From positions 498,223-562,222 of the forward strand of contig NZ_MTBQ01000002.1 in NCBI RefSeq assembly GCF_002153375.1: a stretch of DNA of 64,000 bases. The letters run 5' to 3'. The number at the start of each line of letters is the position of its first letter. Within the stretch, counting starts at the first letter, position 1. A model generated the notes under the pieces. The model did no database searches and was not told the DNA's origin. It saw nothing but the letters and a program-made list of their open reading frames with translations. The position numbers and the translations under genes were made by a program. The DNA comes from Oceanobacillus rekensis. GTDB taxonomy: Bacteria > Bacillota > Bacilli > Bacillales > Amphibacillaceae. Positions 9,518-20,483 of this stretch are shown here, piece after piece.

Positions 9518-10477
9518 ATGTTGGGAATTTTAAACCGAGGTTTACAACAGGGCTTAAAAACGACAGGAACCTTAGGTAAAGTAATCTTTCCAGTTACATT
9601 GATTGTGACGATTCTGCAATTTACACCTGTATTGCCATGGATCATTAATTTACTTTCACCTGCAATGGGTTTGATTGGCTTGCCAGGAGAAGCGGCAGTT
9701 CCAATCGTGCTTGGGAATACGCTTAATTTATATGCTGGTATTGCAGCAATCATATCTTTTGAGTTTACCGTAAAAGAAGTATTTATTATCGCAGTCATGC
9801 TTTCGTTTTCACATAACTTATTTATAGAATCTGCTGTGGCGACAAAGGTTGGTGTCAAATGGTGGGTGATTGTCGGCATAAGGATTGGACTTGCAATGGC
9901 TGCGGCATCTATCATTAATCTCGTATGGAACGGTGGAGCTGAGATGGCACAGTATGGCTTTGTCTCCTCATCTGAGGTTGTTTTGAACGGATGGCTGGAA
10001 ATTGCTATGCATGGGGTTCAAACAGCATTGATAGCCATTTTCCAATTAGCTTTAATCGTTATTCCACTAATGATTATTATGCAATACATGCGAGAGCTTG
10101 GCTGGCTGGATGTGCTGTCAAATAAGTTTGCGCCATTCATGAAGGTTTTGGGAATAGATAAAAAAGCATCCATGACAATGGTTGCAGGTCTTACAATTGG
10201 TCTTGCCTATGGTGCTGGATTGATGATCCAAGCGGTTAAGGAGGATAATGTATCCAAAAAAGATATGTATCTAACCTTGATATTTCTCGTATCCTGTCAT
10301 GCCGTTGTCGAGGACACACTTGTATTTATCCCACTAGGCATTCCGGTATTGCCATTACTAGCTATTCGTCTGGGAACAGCAATTATATTGACAATGGCTA
10401 TCGCCTATATTTGGAACAGTAAAGAAAGAAAGAAAAGAAAGGAAGCCATACATGAGCATTCATACCATACTCTTTGA
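9518..10477 (+). CDS. yvoD: YvoD-like membrane protein with nucleoside-recognition (Gate) domains
   Basis: 319-aa polytopic protein of the family carrying nucleoside recognition/Gate domains, related to spore maturation proteins SpmA/SpmB. Several long hydrophobic segments are visible, with a repeated two-half organisation (residues ~10-150 and ~170-310). Substrate and role are not established. Position between lgt and ppaX matches yvoD of B. subtilis. Its end overlaps the start of ppaX by 26 bp, so it is part of the hprK-lgt-yvoD-ppaX-yvoF run. Confidence 0.85.
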   Translation: MLGILNRGLQQGLKTTGTLGKVIFPVTLIVTILQFTPVLPWIINLLSPAMGLIGLPGEAAVPIVLGNTLNLYAGIAAIISFEFTVKEVFIIAVMLSFSHNLFIESAVATKVGVKWWVIVGIRIGLAMAAASIINLVWNGGAEMAQYGFVSSSEVVLNGWLEIAMHGVQTALIAIFQLALIVIPLMIIMQYMRELGWLDVLSNKFAPFMKVLGIDKKASMTMVAGLTIGLAYGAGLMIQAVKEDNVSKKDMYLTLIFLVSCHAVVEDTLVFIPLGIPVLPLLAIRLGTAIILTMAIAYIWNSKERKKRKEAIHEHSYHTL

Positions 10478-11087
10478 TCTGGATGGAACATTAATTGATA
10501 CAAATGCATTAATCAATGCTTCTTTCCAACATACATTTGAACACTTTAAGTTAAAATTCACACCAGAGGAAATTCTCGAATTTAATGGACCACCACTGAT
10601 TGAAACATTCCAAAACATTGATCGTGAAAATGCAGACAGCATGGTTGCAACGTACCGAGAGCATAATTTGGCAGTACATGATAATTATGTAACAGCTTTT
10701 CCACAGGTGGCTGAGACAATAGGAGAACTAAAGAAGCGTCAAATAAAACTCGGAATTGTAACAACTAAAATGACAAAGTCAGTAAATATGGGACTAACAC
10801 TGACAGGGTTAGATCGATTTTTCGATACCATCATAACTTTTGATGATGTTACACATCCAAAGCCACATGCAGAACCAGTATTAAAGGCGATGGAAGAATT
10901 ACAGGCAGATCCGGCAACAACATTAATGGTTGGTGATAATCACCATGATATCGAATCAGGGAAAAATGCTGGCGTTCAGACTGCAGGAGTAGCATGGTCC
11001 CATAAAGGTAAAGAGAGATTATTGGAATACAATCCTACTTATATGTTGGAACAAATGTCAGATTTATTAAAGCTTGCGGGTGTGTAA
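10452..11087 (+). CDS. ppaX: Pyrophosphatase PpaX (HAD family)
   Basis: HAD-superfamily hydrolase that in B. subtilis hydrolyses the pyrophosphate released when HPrK dephosphorylates Ser-P-HPr. 211 aa. HAD motif I DLDGT is at residues 9-13, motif II threonine in GIVTTK, and motif IV GDNHHD near residue 160. The start codon lies inside yvoD, a 26-bp overlap that favours translational coupling. Operon linkage with hprK supports the PpaX assignment over a generic phosphoglycolate phosphatase. Confidence 0.92.
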   Translation: MSIHTILFDLDGTLIDTNALINASFQHTFEHFKLKFTPEEILEFNGPPLIETFQNIDRENADSMVATYREHNLAVHDNYVTAFPQVAETIGELKKRQIKLGIVTTKMTKSVNMGLTLTGLDRFFDTIITFDDVTHPKPHAEPVLKAMEELQADPATTLMVGDNHHDIESGKNAGVQTAGVAWSHKGKERLLEYNPTYMLEQMSDLLKLAGV

Positions 11088-11089
11088 AA

Positions 11090-11605
11090 ATGCGTAGAAC
11101 TGAACGCTTTAAGGTGGAACGCGCCAATTCGTTATGGCAGATTTATCAGACTGTCCCGTTTTGGAAAGTGGTTAAAAATTTCATAGTAATACAGCTTGCA
11201 AGATATACACCATTCTTAAGCATGAAGAATTGGCTGTACCGGAATTTTTTGCGAATGAAGGTAGGGGATCAGACGTCCTTTGCCTTAATGGTAATGCCAG
11301 ATATTATGTTTCCTGAAAAAATTTCGGTCGGTCGCAATTCGGTGGTCGGTTATAATACAACAATATTGGCCCATGAATATTTAATCAAAGAATATCGAAT
11401 AGGAAAAGTCATTATTGGTGATGAAGTATTGATTGGGGCCAATACAACTATCCTCCCGGGGGTAACGGTTGGGGACCATGCCATTGTTTCTGCGGGAACG
11501 CTCGTACATAAAGATGTTCCAGCTGGTTCATTCGTTGGTGGTAATCCGATGCGATTAATTTATACGAAGGAAGAAATGGATAAAAGAAATCAAGAAGATA
11601 TGTAA
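11090..11605 (+). CDS. yvoF: YvoF-like hexapeptide-repeat acyltransferase
   Basis: 171-aa protein with left-handed beta-helix hexapeptide repeats in its second half (IGDEVLIGANTTILPGVTVGDHAIVSAGTLV), typical of O- or N-acetyltransferases of the LbH family. The acceptor is unknown. Starts 2 bp after ppaX, so it is clearly operonic; the same gene follows ppaX in B. subtilis. Soluble, with no signal peptide. Confidence 0.85.
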   Translation: MRRTERFKVERANSLWQIYQTVPFWKVVKNFIVIQLARYTPFLSMKNWLYRNFLRMKVGDQTSFALMVMPDIMFPEKISVGRNSVVGYNTTILAHEYLIKEYRIGKVIIGDEVLIGANTTILPGVTVGDHAIVSAGTLVHKDVPAGSFVGGNPMRLIYTKEEMDKRNQEDM

Positions 11606-11622
11606 GAAAGGGTGTTCTGGTT

Positions 11623-12168
11623 ATGGAGATGCCGACTGGTCTATTGCCTGCAATCCGGAAAATGAAGGATTTTGATTCGGCTCTTGAAACGGATCACAAA
11701 TTTATAGTTATTCTTGAATCAAGGCTTGTTCAATTGAAAAGCCTTGTTAACTATGCGAGAAGGGCAGATAAAAGGGTACTTATTCATTTTGATTTGATCC
11801 AAGGACTTAAGGCAGATGAATATGGGATGGAATTTCTCATTCGTGAAGTAAAACCGGATGGAATACTGTCCACTAGGGGAAATGTGATCAATCTTGCAAA
11901 AAAGCACAATCTACTTGCAATCCAGCGCGTCTTCTTGCTGGATAGTCTTGCTTTAGATCATAATCTGGAACTTATTAAAAAAGTCAGACCAAATTGTGTT
12001 GAAGTATTGCCTGGACTCATGCCAGGTATCATCAAGCAAATATCCGAACAAACAAATATACCGATTATTGCTGGCGGACTTATTCGCAGCGAAGAAGAAG
12101 TGAAGTCTGCACTGAATGCTGGTGCCATAGCTGTATCAACTTCCAATACAAGATTATGGGATTACTAG
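11623..12168 (+). CDS. glpP: Glycerol-3-phosphate-responsive antiterminator GlpP
   Basis: RNA-binding antiterminator that, with glycerol 3-phosphate bound, lets transcription pass the leader terminators of glpFK and glpD. 181 aa, an alpha/beta barrel fold with signature pieces ILESRLVQLKSLV, DGILSTRGNVI and the C-terminal phosphate-binding loop GGLIRSEEEVKSALNAGAIAVSTS. It sits directly upstream of two leaders with matching terminator architecture, which are its expected targets. Starts 17 bp after yvoF; AAAGGGTG provides the ribosome site. Confidence 0.95.
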   Translation: MEMPTGLLPAIRKMKDFDSALETDHKFIVILESRLVQLKSLVNYARRADKRVLIHFDLIQGLKADEYGMEFLIREVKPDGILSTRGNVINLAKKHNLLAIQRVFLLDSLALDHNLELIKKVRPNCVEVLPGLMPGIIKQISEQTNIPIIAGGLIRSEEEVKSALNAGAIAVSTSNTRLWDY

Positions 12169-12201
12169 GTGAAAAAAGTAAAAAGATTTTATGTGAATGT
12201 G

Positions 12202-12230
12202 TTGACAGCGCTTACAGTATGCGTTAGTAT
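12202..12230 (+). promoter_or_regulatory. glpFK promoter with overlapping cre-like site
   Basis: TTGACA (12202-12207), 17-bp spacer, TAGTAT (12225-12230) is a near-consensus sigma-A promoter. TGACAGCGCTTACA (12203-12216) matches the CcpA cre consensus TGWAANCGNTNWCA at all but one position and covers the -35, so CcpA binding would block initiation. Catabolite repression of glpFK is established in B. subtilis. Confidence 0.78.
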
Positions 12231-12235
12231 AAACG

Positions 12236-12328
12236 AACAAGTTAATTTGTGGTGGAGATATGGAGACCTGCATTTCAATCGTACTCTTTGAGAAGAGTAT
12301 GTTTATTGAAGTGTGGGTCTCTTTTTTG
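12236..12328 (+). promoter_or_regulatory. GlpP-dependent leader terminator of glpFK
   Basis: Between promoter and glpF lies a long intrinsic terminator: GAGACC (12263-12268) and the following bases pair with GGTCTC (12316-12321), enclosing a second hairpin (TACTCTT/AAGAGTA, 12282-12299), then six T residues. Just 5' of the stem is AAGTTAAT followed by GTGGTGGAGATATGGAGA, also found with small changes before the glpD leader terminator, a likely GlpP-recognition region. Confidence 0.8.
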
Positions 12329-12371
12329 GTACCACAATTAATCTTACAACATATTAAAGGAGGTTTTTCAG

Positions 12372-13202
12372 ATGTCTGAGTTTGTGGCTGAACTTATTGG
12401 TACGATGATCCTTATTATTTTCGGTGGTGGAGTAGTCGGTGGAGTGGTTTTGAAAAAATCAAAAGCAGAAGATGCTGGCTGGGTTGTTATTTCCATTGGC
12501 TGGGGTCTGGCAGTAACGATGGGGGTTTATGCTGTGGGCAGCTTTACTGGTGCTCATATTAATCCTGCAGTTACGTTGGGGTTTGCTGCCGCTGGTGAGT
12601 TTCCATGGGCAAAAGTTCCGCTATATATCAGTGCTCAGCTCATAGGTGCTTTTATCGGAGGGGTGATTGTATTTCTAAACTACCTGCCACACTGGAAGGA
12701 AACTAAGGATAAAGATGTTAAGCTTGGTGTATTTGCAACCGGTCCCGCTGTCAGAAGTCCTTTTTCTAATCTGATCAGCGAGATCATTGGTACATTTGTA
12801 TTGGTAATGGGATTGATGTTTATCGGTGCAAATGAATTTACAGACGGGTTAAACCCTTTAATTGTAGGTGCGTTGATTATTGCAATCGGTATGTCATTAG
12901 GGGGAGCAACTGGGTATGCAATCAACCCGGCCCGTGACCTGGGCCCAAGAATTGCGCATGCACTGCTTCCTATTCCGGGAAAAGGCACTTCAGATTGGAG
13001 CTATGCATGGATTCCTATTGTTGGACCAATCATTGGTGGTATATATGGAGCAGTATTTTACCAGGCTATTTTTCTAGGAAACTTTTCGGCACTATTTTGG
13101 ATATTAACTGCTATTGTTGTCACACTTATTATTGGAGCGGTAAATGTGGAACTTAAAAAGGGAGAAACTGTAGCTGATAAAGTAAACCAGCAAATTGTAT
13201 AG
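12372..13202 (+). CDS. glpF: Glycerol uptake facilitator
   Basis: Aquaglyceroporin of the MIP family, 276 aa with six membrane helices and the two half-helix NPA boxes (HINPAVT near residue 58 and INPARDLG near residue 180). The Asp after the second NPA box (NPARD) is the usual mark of glycerol facilitators rather than water channels. A strong AAAGGAGG precedes ATG. First gene of the glpFK operon behind the antitermination leader; allows passive glycerol entry for trapping by GlpK. Confidence 0.95.
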   Translation: MSEFVAELIGTMILIIFGGGVVGGVVLKKSKAEDAGWVVISIGWGLAVTMGVYAVGSFTGAHINPAVTLGFAAAGEFPWAKVPLYISAQLIGAFIGGVIVFLNYLPHWKETKDKDVKLGVFATGPAVRSPFSNLISEIIGTFVLVMGLMFIGANEFTDGLNPLIVGALIIAIGMSLGGATGYAINPARDLGPRIAHALLPIPGKGTSDWSYAWIPIVGPIIGGIYGAVFYQAIFLGNFSALFWILTAIVVTLIIGAVNVELKKGETVADKVNQQIV

Positions 13203-14708
<1,506 letters not shown>

Positions 14709-14850
14709 TTATTTTAACAGGGATCAAATTTTAAATTGTATCTGTTAGAAGAATCATATAGCGAAAATTAAAAAGAAGGAATGAACAAAAATTTAGAGGA
14801 ATATGTGACTACGGTGGAAAAAGCATTTCAATAGTTTATAAGCAAGCCGC

Positions 14851-14968
14851 TGTACATGGAAATCCAGTTATGCTAAACTGTAGTTAAGTTAATAGTGATG
14901 GACGGAGAAATGGAGAAACCGCAAACTATCAGTGCAGATATGCACTGGTGTGTTTGCGGTTTTTTTAT
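14851..14968 (+). promoter_or_regulatory. glpD promoter and GlpP-dependent leader terminator
   Basis: TGTACA (14851-14856), 17 bp, and an extended -10 TGC-TAAACT (14871-14879) form a plausible promoter. Downstream is a terminator whose outer stem AAACCGCAAAC / GTTTGCGGTTT (14916-14926, 14952-14962) encloses CAGTGCA/TGCACTG and ends in a T run. The segment AAGTTAAT-GTGATGG-GGAGAAATGGAGA before it parallels the glpF leader. The preceding 14709-14850 holds no gene or other signal I can support. Confidence 0.78.
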
Positions 14969-15038
14969 TTCTCCACATGATTGCCACTGGAAAAGGGTAA
15001 AGTTACTTATAGACAAGACATTTTAGGGAGTGTATACA

Positions 15039-16703
15039 ATGAAACTATTTTCAAGCCATAAAAGAAAAGATATATTGAATCAGCTGGAAAAAAATTCACT
15101 GGATGTTTTGGTAATTGGTGGAGGAATCACTGGTGCCGGAATATCATTGGATGCTGCTACAAGAGGATTGAAAACAGGTTTGATTGAAATGCAGGATTTC
15201 GCTGCCGGGACATCAAGTCGTTCCACCAAGTTAGTTCACGGAGGGTTGCGCTACCTTCAACAGTTTGAAGTGAAAATGGTTGCAGACGTAGGTAGAGAAA
15301 GAGCTATTGTGTATGAAAATGGCCCACATGTAACGACACCCGAATGGATGTTATTGCCTTTCCATAAAGGAAGTACACTTGGACCAATGACATCAAATAT
15401 TGGTCTTCGTGTCTATGATTTCCTTGCTGGTGTGAAGAAGAATGAACGTAGGATAATGTTCAAACCGGAAGAAGTATTAGAGCGGGAACCACTCATCAAA
15501 AGCAAAGATTTAAGAGGTGGCGGCTATTACGTTGAGTACAAAACAGATGATGCCCGTCTCACAATGGAAGTAATGAAAAAAGCTGTGGAACACGGAGTAC
15601 ATGCAGTAAACTATACAAAAGCGGTAGAGTTTATCTATGATGATTCAAATAAAACAGTTGGAATTATTGCAGAGGATCAGATTACAGGGGAAACGTATAA
15701 AATTTACGCCAAGAAGATTATCAATGCCGGTGGTCCATGGGTCGATGAAGTCAGGGAAATGGATGGATCAAAACAAGGGAAATCCCTGCATTTGACGAAA
15801 GGAGTTCATTTGGTATTTTCAAAAAAAGCATTTCCATTACAGCAGGCAATCTATTTTGATACTCCTGATGGACGAATGATTTTTGCCATACCACGTGATG
15901 GTAAGACATATGTGGGGACGACAGATACAACTTATGAAGGGGATATTGCCCACCCTTTATTAACAGAAGATGATCGAGATTATCTGTTAAAAGCAATTGA
16001 CTATATGTTTCCAACCTTAAATATTTCAGCTGACGATGTTGAATCAAGCTGGGCGGGGTTGAGGCCACTTATTGCGGAAGAGGATGCCTCAAGCCCAAGT
16101 GAAATTTCACGTAAAGATGAGATATTCATATCTGATTCAGGCCTTATATCGATGGCTGGTGGAAAGCTTACCGGATATCGGAAAATGGCAGAGCAAGCTG
16201 TTGATCTGGTTATCAATCAGCTGAAAGACGAAGAGGGCATTCTATATTCGAAGAGCGAGACGAAACATTTGCCGATTTCTGGGGGTGATGTCGGTGGTTC
16301 AGTAGGATTTGAGAAATTCAGAGAACAAAAGACAGAAGAAGGTATCCTGTTTGGCTTATCCAAAGAAACATCAGAAAAGCTGATCAAACGCTATGGCTCA
16401 AATGTCAACAGGGTATTTAAAATATATCAGGATAGAAAATCGAACGCTATTCAGGAAAATATCGATCCGATTGACTTTGCAGAATTAAACTATGCTATTG
16501 ATTATGAAATGGCATATAAACCTGTTGATTTCTTTATACGAAGAACAGGTGCATTATTTTTCAACAGGGATTGGGTTGTAACGCATCACCAGAACGTAAC
16601 TAATTATTTGGGAAAAGTCTTCAAATGGAATACAGAACAGAAAGATCGCTACACGGCCGAACTGGAGCAATTGTTAAAAGAAGCAATAACACCTGTAAAA
16701 TAA
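15039..16703 (+). CDS. glpD: Aerobic glycerol-3-phosphate dehydrogenase
   Basis: FAD-dependent membrane-associated dehydrogenase that oxidises glycerol 3-phosphate to dihydroxyacetone phosphate and passes electrons to menaquinone. 554 aa, close to the B. subtilis enzyme. The Rossmann FAD motif VIGGGITGAGISLDAATRG lies near residues 23-41, followed by TSSRSTKLVHGGLRYLQ. ATG 15039 is preferred over an in-frame GTG because AGGGAG (15025-15030) is 8 nt before it. Transcribed alone behind a GlpP leader and closed by a strong terminator; its DHAP product enters glycolysis via tpiA. Confidence 0.97.
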   Translation: MKLFSSHKRKDILNQLEKNSLDVLVIGGGITGAGISLDAATRGLKTGLIEMQDFAAGTSSRSTKLVHGGLRYLQQFEVKMVADVGRERAIVYENGPHVTTPEWMLLPFHKGSTLGPMTSNIGLRVYDFLAGVKKNERRIMFKPEEVLEREPLIKSKDLRGGGYYVEYKTDDARLTMEVMKKAVEHGVHAVNYTKAVEFIYDDSNKTVGIIAEDQITGETYKIYAKKIINAGGPWVDEVREMDGSKQGKSLHLTKGVHLVFSKKAFPLQQAIYFDTPDGRMIFAIPRDGKTYVGTTDTTYEGDIAHPLLTEDDRDYLLKAIDYMFPTLNISADDVESSWAGLRPLIAEEDASSPSEISRKDEIFISDSGLISMAGGKLTGYRKMAEQAVDLVINQLKDEEGILYSKSETKHLPISGGDVGGSVGFEKFREQKTEEGILFGLSKETSEKLIKRYGSNVNRVFKIYQDRKSNAIQENIDPIDFAELNYAIDYEMAYKPVDFFIRRTGALFFNRDWVVTHHQNVTNYLGKVFKWNTEQKDRYTAELEQLLKEAITPVK

Positions 16704-16712
16704 AATCCATTG

Positions 16713-16749
16713 AACAAAGCCAATCACTAAACGATTGGCTTTGTTTTGG
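16713..16749 (+). terminator. Terminator of glpD
   Basis: Perfect 13-bp stem AACAAAGCCAATC / GATTGGCTTTGTT with 7-nt loop, then TTTT, about 10 bp after the glpD stop. Confidence 0.9.
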
Positions 16750-16789
16750 CTCTTTGATTAATATTTATTGCTTTTTAATCCTCAGATTT

Positions 16790-16988
16790 GAGATAAACTA
16801 CGAACTAACTATTAAGTATTTTAAATTCTATCTACAAAGTAAAAAGTGAAGTAACTAGGATTATCCGTCTATTCCCAGAGCGGTCGCCGAAGTTTCTACA
16901 TACCGATAGAAATTAACCTGCAGTTACTTCGCTGTTTATATAGCAAAAACCACAAATCTTTTGATGGGATGAGCAGTGCGAAGTCCAA
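16790..16988 (+). repeat. Dispersed TIR-bounded repeat, copy B
   Basis: Left end GAGATAAACTACGAACTAAC (16790-16809) and right end CTGCAGTTACTTCGCTGTTT (16918-16937) are inverted repeats. The core GGTCGCCGAAGTTTCTACAT (within 16882-16909) and the tail (16951-16988) are shared with copies A and C. No ORF. It occupies the middle of the glpD-yvcD gap; the rest holds the glpD terminator and the yvcD promoter. Confidence 0.7.
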
Positions 16989-17089
16989 TTCTTAGAGTAG
17001 GACAAGTATACCGCAGTCCCAATTGTTTCTGGCTAATTTTTGCATTTCCTACTACCTTATGTTATTGGCGGTGAAAATATGTTATACTC

Positions 17090-17098
17090 TTCACGAAT
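17090..17098 (+). promoter_or_regulatory. Extended -10 promoter of yvcD
   Basis: TGT-TATACT is a TGn-extended -10 about 25 bp upstream of the yvcD start codon; the -35 region is weak (TGTTAT with 17-bp spacing). Confidence 0.5.
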
Positions 17099-17122
17099 GT
17101 TGTGAATTTAGGGGGATATCCG

Positions 17123-18121
17123 ATGCAAGTAAAAGATAAGGAAATCAAACCAAATAATATTATCCCTTTTGTTCCTGAAGGTGATTTTTATTTTCTTAAA
17201 GGTGTAGAATTTTTTCAAAAAAGAAAGTTTGATATAGCAATTAAATGGATGAAAAAGGCGACAGAGATGGATCCTGATGAACCACTATATAAATGCCAAA
17301 TGTCCATTGTATATACGGAAATTGGGTCATACCATACTGCAAACCAACTGTTAACAAGTGTATTACAATCCAATGATTATGTTGATTGTTATTACTTGAT
17401 AGCAAATAATTATGCACATCTTGGATTGCTGAACGATGCTAGAAAATATACAAATTTATATCTGGAAAAAGAACCAGAGGGTGACTTCAGCGAAGAAGCA
17501 TTAAGTTTGTTGGAATTAATTGATATCGACGAAGAAGATGATGATGAAGACTGGGATCTTGAGGATGAAGATGAGCTATTGATTTATCAGGAGACAGCTT
17601 TTTATCATCTTGAGAATATGGAATGGGAAAAGGCGCTTCCGATTATAGAAGAAATGATGACGCTTTTCCCTGAGCATTCTATGGCCAAACATGATTATAC
17701 ACAGGCACTGTTCTTTACAGGACGTGAGCAGGAAGCAATTGATATGGAAGAAACTATGTTGCAGGAAGATCCGAATTCCCTATATAGTCACATCAATTTA
17801 GCTTTGTTTTATTATGAAAAAAAGCTGAAACAAGAATACGAAAACCATATTCAGGCATTAATAAATATATATCCCATTCATGAACAGCAAAAATTGCGGA
17901 TTGCTGTTACGCTTTCGAGAACTGGTTTACACGAAGAAGCCTATACGCGTTTCCGTATGCTTTCAAAAAGCAAAGTAAATAGCCATCTATCCTATTTTAA
18001 ATGGTATAGTGTGGCAGCATATAAGAATGGTGATACCGATAAGTCAGTCGGTATCTGGGAAGAAGGCTGTAGAAGACACCCGAATCTTATTAAAGAAGAA
18101 GAGCCATGGAATAATCTATGA
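17123..18121 (+). CDS. yvcD: Tetratricopeptide-repeat protein (YvcD-like)
   Basis: 332-aa cytoplasmic protein built of TPR-like helical repeats: a first block at residues ~20-120 and a second at ~165-300, separated by a strongly acidic linker (EEDDDEDWDLEDEDE). No catalytic motif. It probably acts as a protein-binding scaffold; partners unknown. It lies upstream of trxB, as yvcD does in B. subtilis. ATG 17123 is chosen over an in-frame GTG because AGGGGG is about 8 nt before it. Confidence 0.82.
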   Translation: MQVKDKEIKPNNIIPFVPEGDFYFLKGVEFFQKRKFDIAIKWMKKATEMDPDEPLYKCQMSIVYTEIGSYHTANQLLTSVLQSNDYVDCYYLIANNYAHLGLLNDARKYTNLYLEKEPEGDFSEEALSLLELIDIDEEDDDEDWDLEDEDELLIYQETAFYHLENMEWEKALPIIEEMMTLFPEHSMAKHDYTQALFFTGREQEAIDMEETMLQEDPNSLYSHINLALFYYEKKLKQEYENHIQALINIYPIHEQQKLRIAVTLSRTGLHEEAYTRFRMLSKSKVNSHLSYFKWYSVAAYKNGDTDKSVGIWEEGCRRHPNLIKEEEPWNNL

Positions 18122-18199
18122 GCAGAAAGTTAGACGGAAAGTACCTGGTTTAATAAACTGGTAATAGTAAAACATTATAAGATTAAAGGGGCGATTTAA

Positions 18200-19153
<954 letters not shown>

Positions 19154-19210
19154 TTAATGTAAAAAAAAGTTTACGAATAGTAATTGCTTTTTAACCGTGC
19201 TGTAATACAT

Positions 19211-19308
19211 TTGAAACATAATTGGGGTATACTATATATAACTAATTGACCCCCTTTTAATAGATAAATTAGTTTATTGCACAGGTGCATGTCGCCTGTG
19301 CCTTTTTT
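19211..19308 (+). ncRNA. Possible short transcript: promoter and terminator without an ORF
   Basis: A promoter-like TTGAAA-N16-TATATA (19211-19238) is followed by a strong terminator GCACAGG/CCTGTGC (19279-19301) with six T residues, and no reading frame with a ribosome site lies between. This would give a transcript of about 60-70 nt. Alternatively the hairpin simply ends trxB read-through. No known RNA family recognised. Confidence 0.35.
19279..19308 (+). terminator. Terminator between trxB and rapZ
   Basis: 7-bp GC-rich stem GCACAGG / CCTGTGC with 9-nt loop and TTTTTT. Confidence 0.85.
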
Positions 19309-19364
19309 ATTTATGAGACGTTACTTGTCCCAATTTGTCGTAGAGTAATTCAAATTTCATCCCC

Positions 19365-19394
19365 TTGTTGTATGCTGCACATTCATAGTATAAT
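19365..19394 (+). promoter_or_regulatory. Probable promoter of the rapZ-yvcK-whiA operon
   Basis: TTGTTG (19365-19370), 18-bp spacer, TATAAT (19389-19394). It would give a leader of about 200 nt before rapZ, which contains the MITE-like insertion. Confidence 0.55.
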
Positions 19395-19411
19395 AATAAT
19401 GGAATAGAATT

Positions 19412-19503
19412 TATTATAAGAGGTTGTTCAAAAAGTCCCTTAAAAATGACGCTTCGAAATTCTCGCGCCTTTTTATCCACTTTTTGAACATGTATTATAA
19501 GAG
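19412..19503 (+). mobile_element. 70-bp MITE-like palindromic insertion with 11-bp flanking duplication
   Basis: Direct repeats TATTATAAGAG at 19412-19422 and 19493-19503 flank a 70-bp segment whose ends carry a perfect 12-bp inverted repeat (TGTTCAAAAAGT near the left end, ACTTTTTGAACA at the right). It has no coding capacity, so any movement would need a transposase in trans. It lies in the presumed 5' leader of rapZ. Sequences of this type are common between genes in Bacillaceae, in my recollection. Confidence 0.75.
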
Positions 19504-19600
19504 TAATAACGATAAATGCGTCTTTTGGTATGCATGTTTAATAAAAATCTATCTCAGTACACTGAATGTCTCGCAATGTTTTAGAAGGGGAGTTAATAAG

Positions 19601-20482
19601 ATGAACAATGAACATGAAACAAATTTGGTTATTATAACAGGTATGTCAGGTGCCGGTAAAACGGTTGCCATCCAGAGCTTTGAAGATTTGGGATACTATT
19701 GCGTGGATAACCTGCCCCCTGCCTTATTGCCGAAATTTCTGGAACTGATGAAGGATTCCACAAATAACATTCGCAAAGTAGCATTAGTAATGGATTTACG
19801 TGGGCGTGAATTCTTTGATTCTCTCATAGAAGCACTGGATATATTGGGAAATGAAGATTGGATTCAAGAGCATATTCTGTTTCTGGATGCAAAAGATGAA
19901 GAGCTCGTTACACGCTATAAAGAAACTCGAAGATCCCACCCCCTTTCTAATGGAGGTCTTCCCTTAAATGGGATTACGCAAGAAAGGGAAATCTTGGACG
20001 AATTAAGAGGCCGCTCCCAGCGGATCATTGACACAACCATACTAAAACCTAGGGAACTACGTGAAAAAATACTTAAAATTTACTCCGAGAAAAATGAGGA
20101 AATATTCTCCGTGCATTTTCTGTCTTTTGGATTTAAATATGGGTTGCCTATCGATGCTGATTTAGTCTTTGATGTGCGATTTCTCCCAAACCCTCATTAC
20201 GTTGCTAACCTTCAACCATTAACAGGTTTGAATCAAGATGTTGCATCCTACGTTTTTAAATGGTCTGATACACAGAAATTCAATGATAAAGTGACTGACC
20301 TGTTAAAATTCATGCTTCCCCAATATAAAAAAGAGGGAAAATCTCAACTGATTGTAGCGATTGGATGTACTGGTGGTCAACATCGTTCCGTAGCATTAGC
20401 AGAGTATTTCGCAAAAGAGCTATCCTTCAATTATATTACACATGTAAGTCATCGGGATATAGATAAAAGAAAGGGACATTAA
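19601..20482 (+). CDS. rapZ: RapZ/YvcJ family nucleotide-binding protein
   Basis: P-loop protein of 293 aa homologous to B. subtilis YvcJ and E. coli RapZ. Walker A GMSGAGKT is at residues 14-21; the C-terminal RapZ domain has HSYxFG-like [11 protein letters not shown] and [15 protein letters not shown]. In enterobacteria RapZ controls GlmZ sRNA decay; in B. subtilis YvcJ hydrolyses GTP and influences competence. The long upstream extension in this frame reads through the MITE and is rejected; AAGGGGAG precedes ATG 19601. Followed by yvcK after 1 bp, then whiA. Confidence 0.94.
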   Translation: MNNEHETNLVIITGMSGAGKTVAIQSFEDLGYYCVDNLPPALLPKFLELMKDSTNNIRKVALVMDLRGREFFDSLIEALDILGNEDWIQEHILFLDAKDEELVTRYKETRRSHPLSNGGLPLNGITQEREILDELRGRSQRIIDTTILKPRELREKILKIYSEKNEEIFSVHFLSFGFKYGLPIDADLVFDVRFLPNPHYVANLQPLTGLNQDVASYVFKWSDTQKFNDKVTDLLKFMLPQYKKEGKSQLIVAIGCTGGQHRSVALAEYFAKELSFNYITHVSHRDIDKRKGH

Positions 20483-20483
20483 T

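Noticed and set aside
14709..14850. Hairpin TAACAG/CTGTTA after glpK as a terminator
   Set aside because: Short stem, long AT loop and no T run.
19424..19600. N-terminal extension of RapZ
   Set aside because: It reads through the MITE-like insertion and has no ribosome site; the conserved N-terminus and AAGGGGAG point to 19601.
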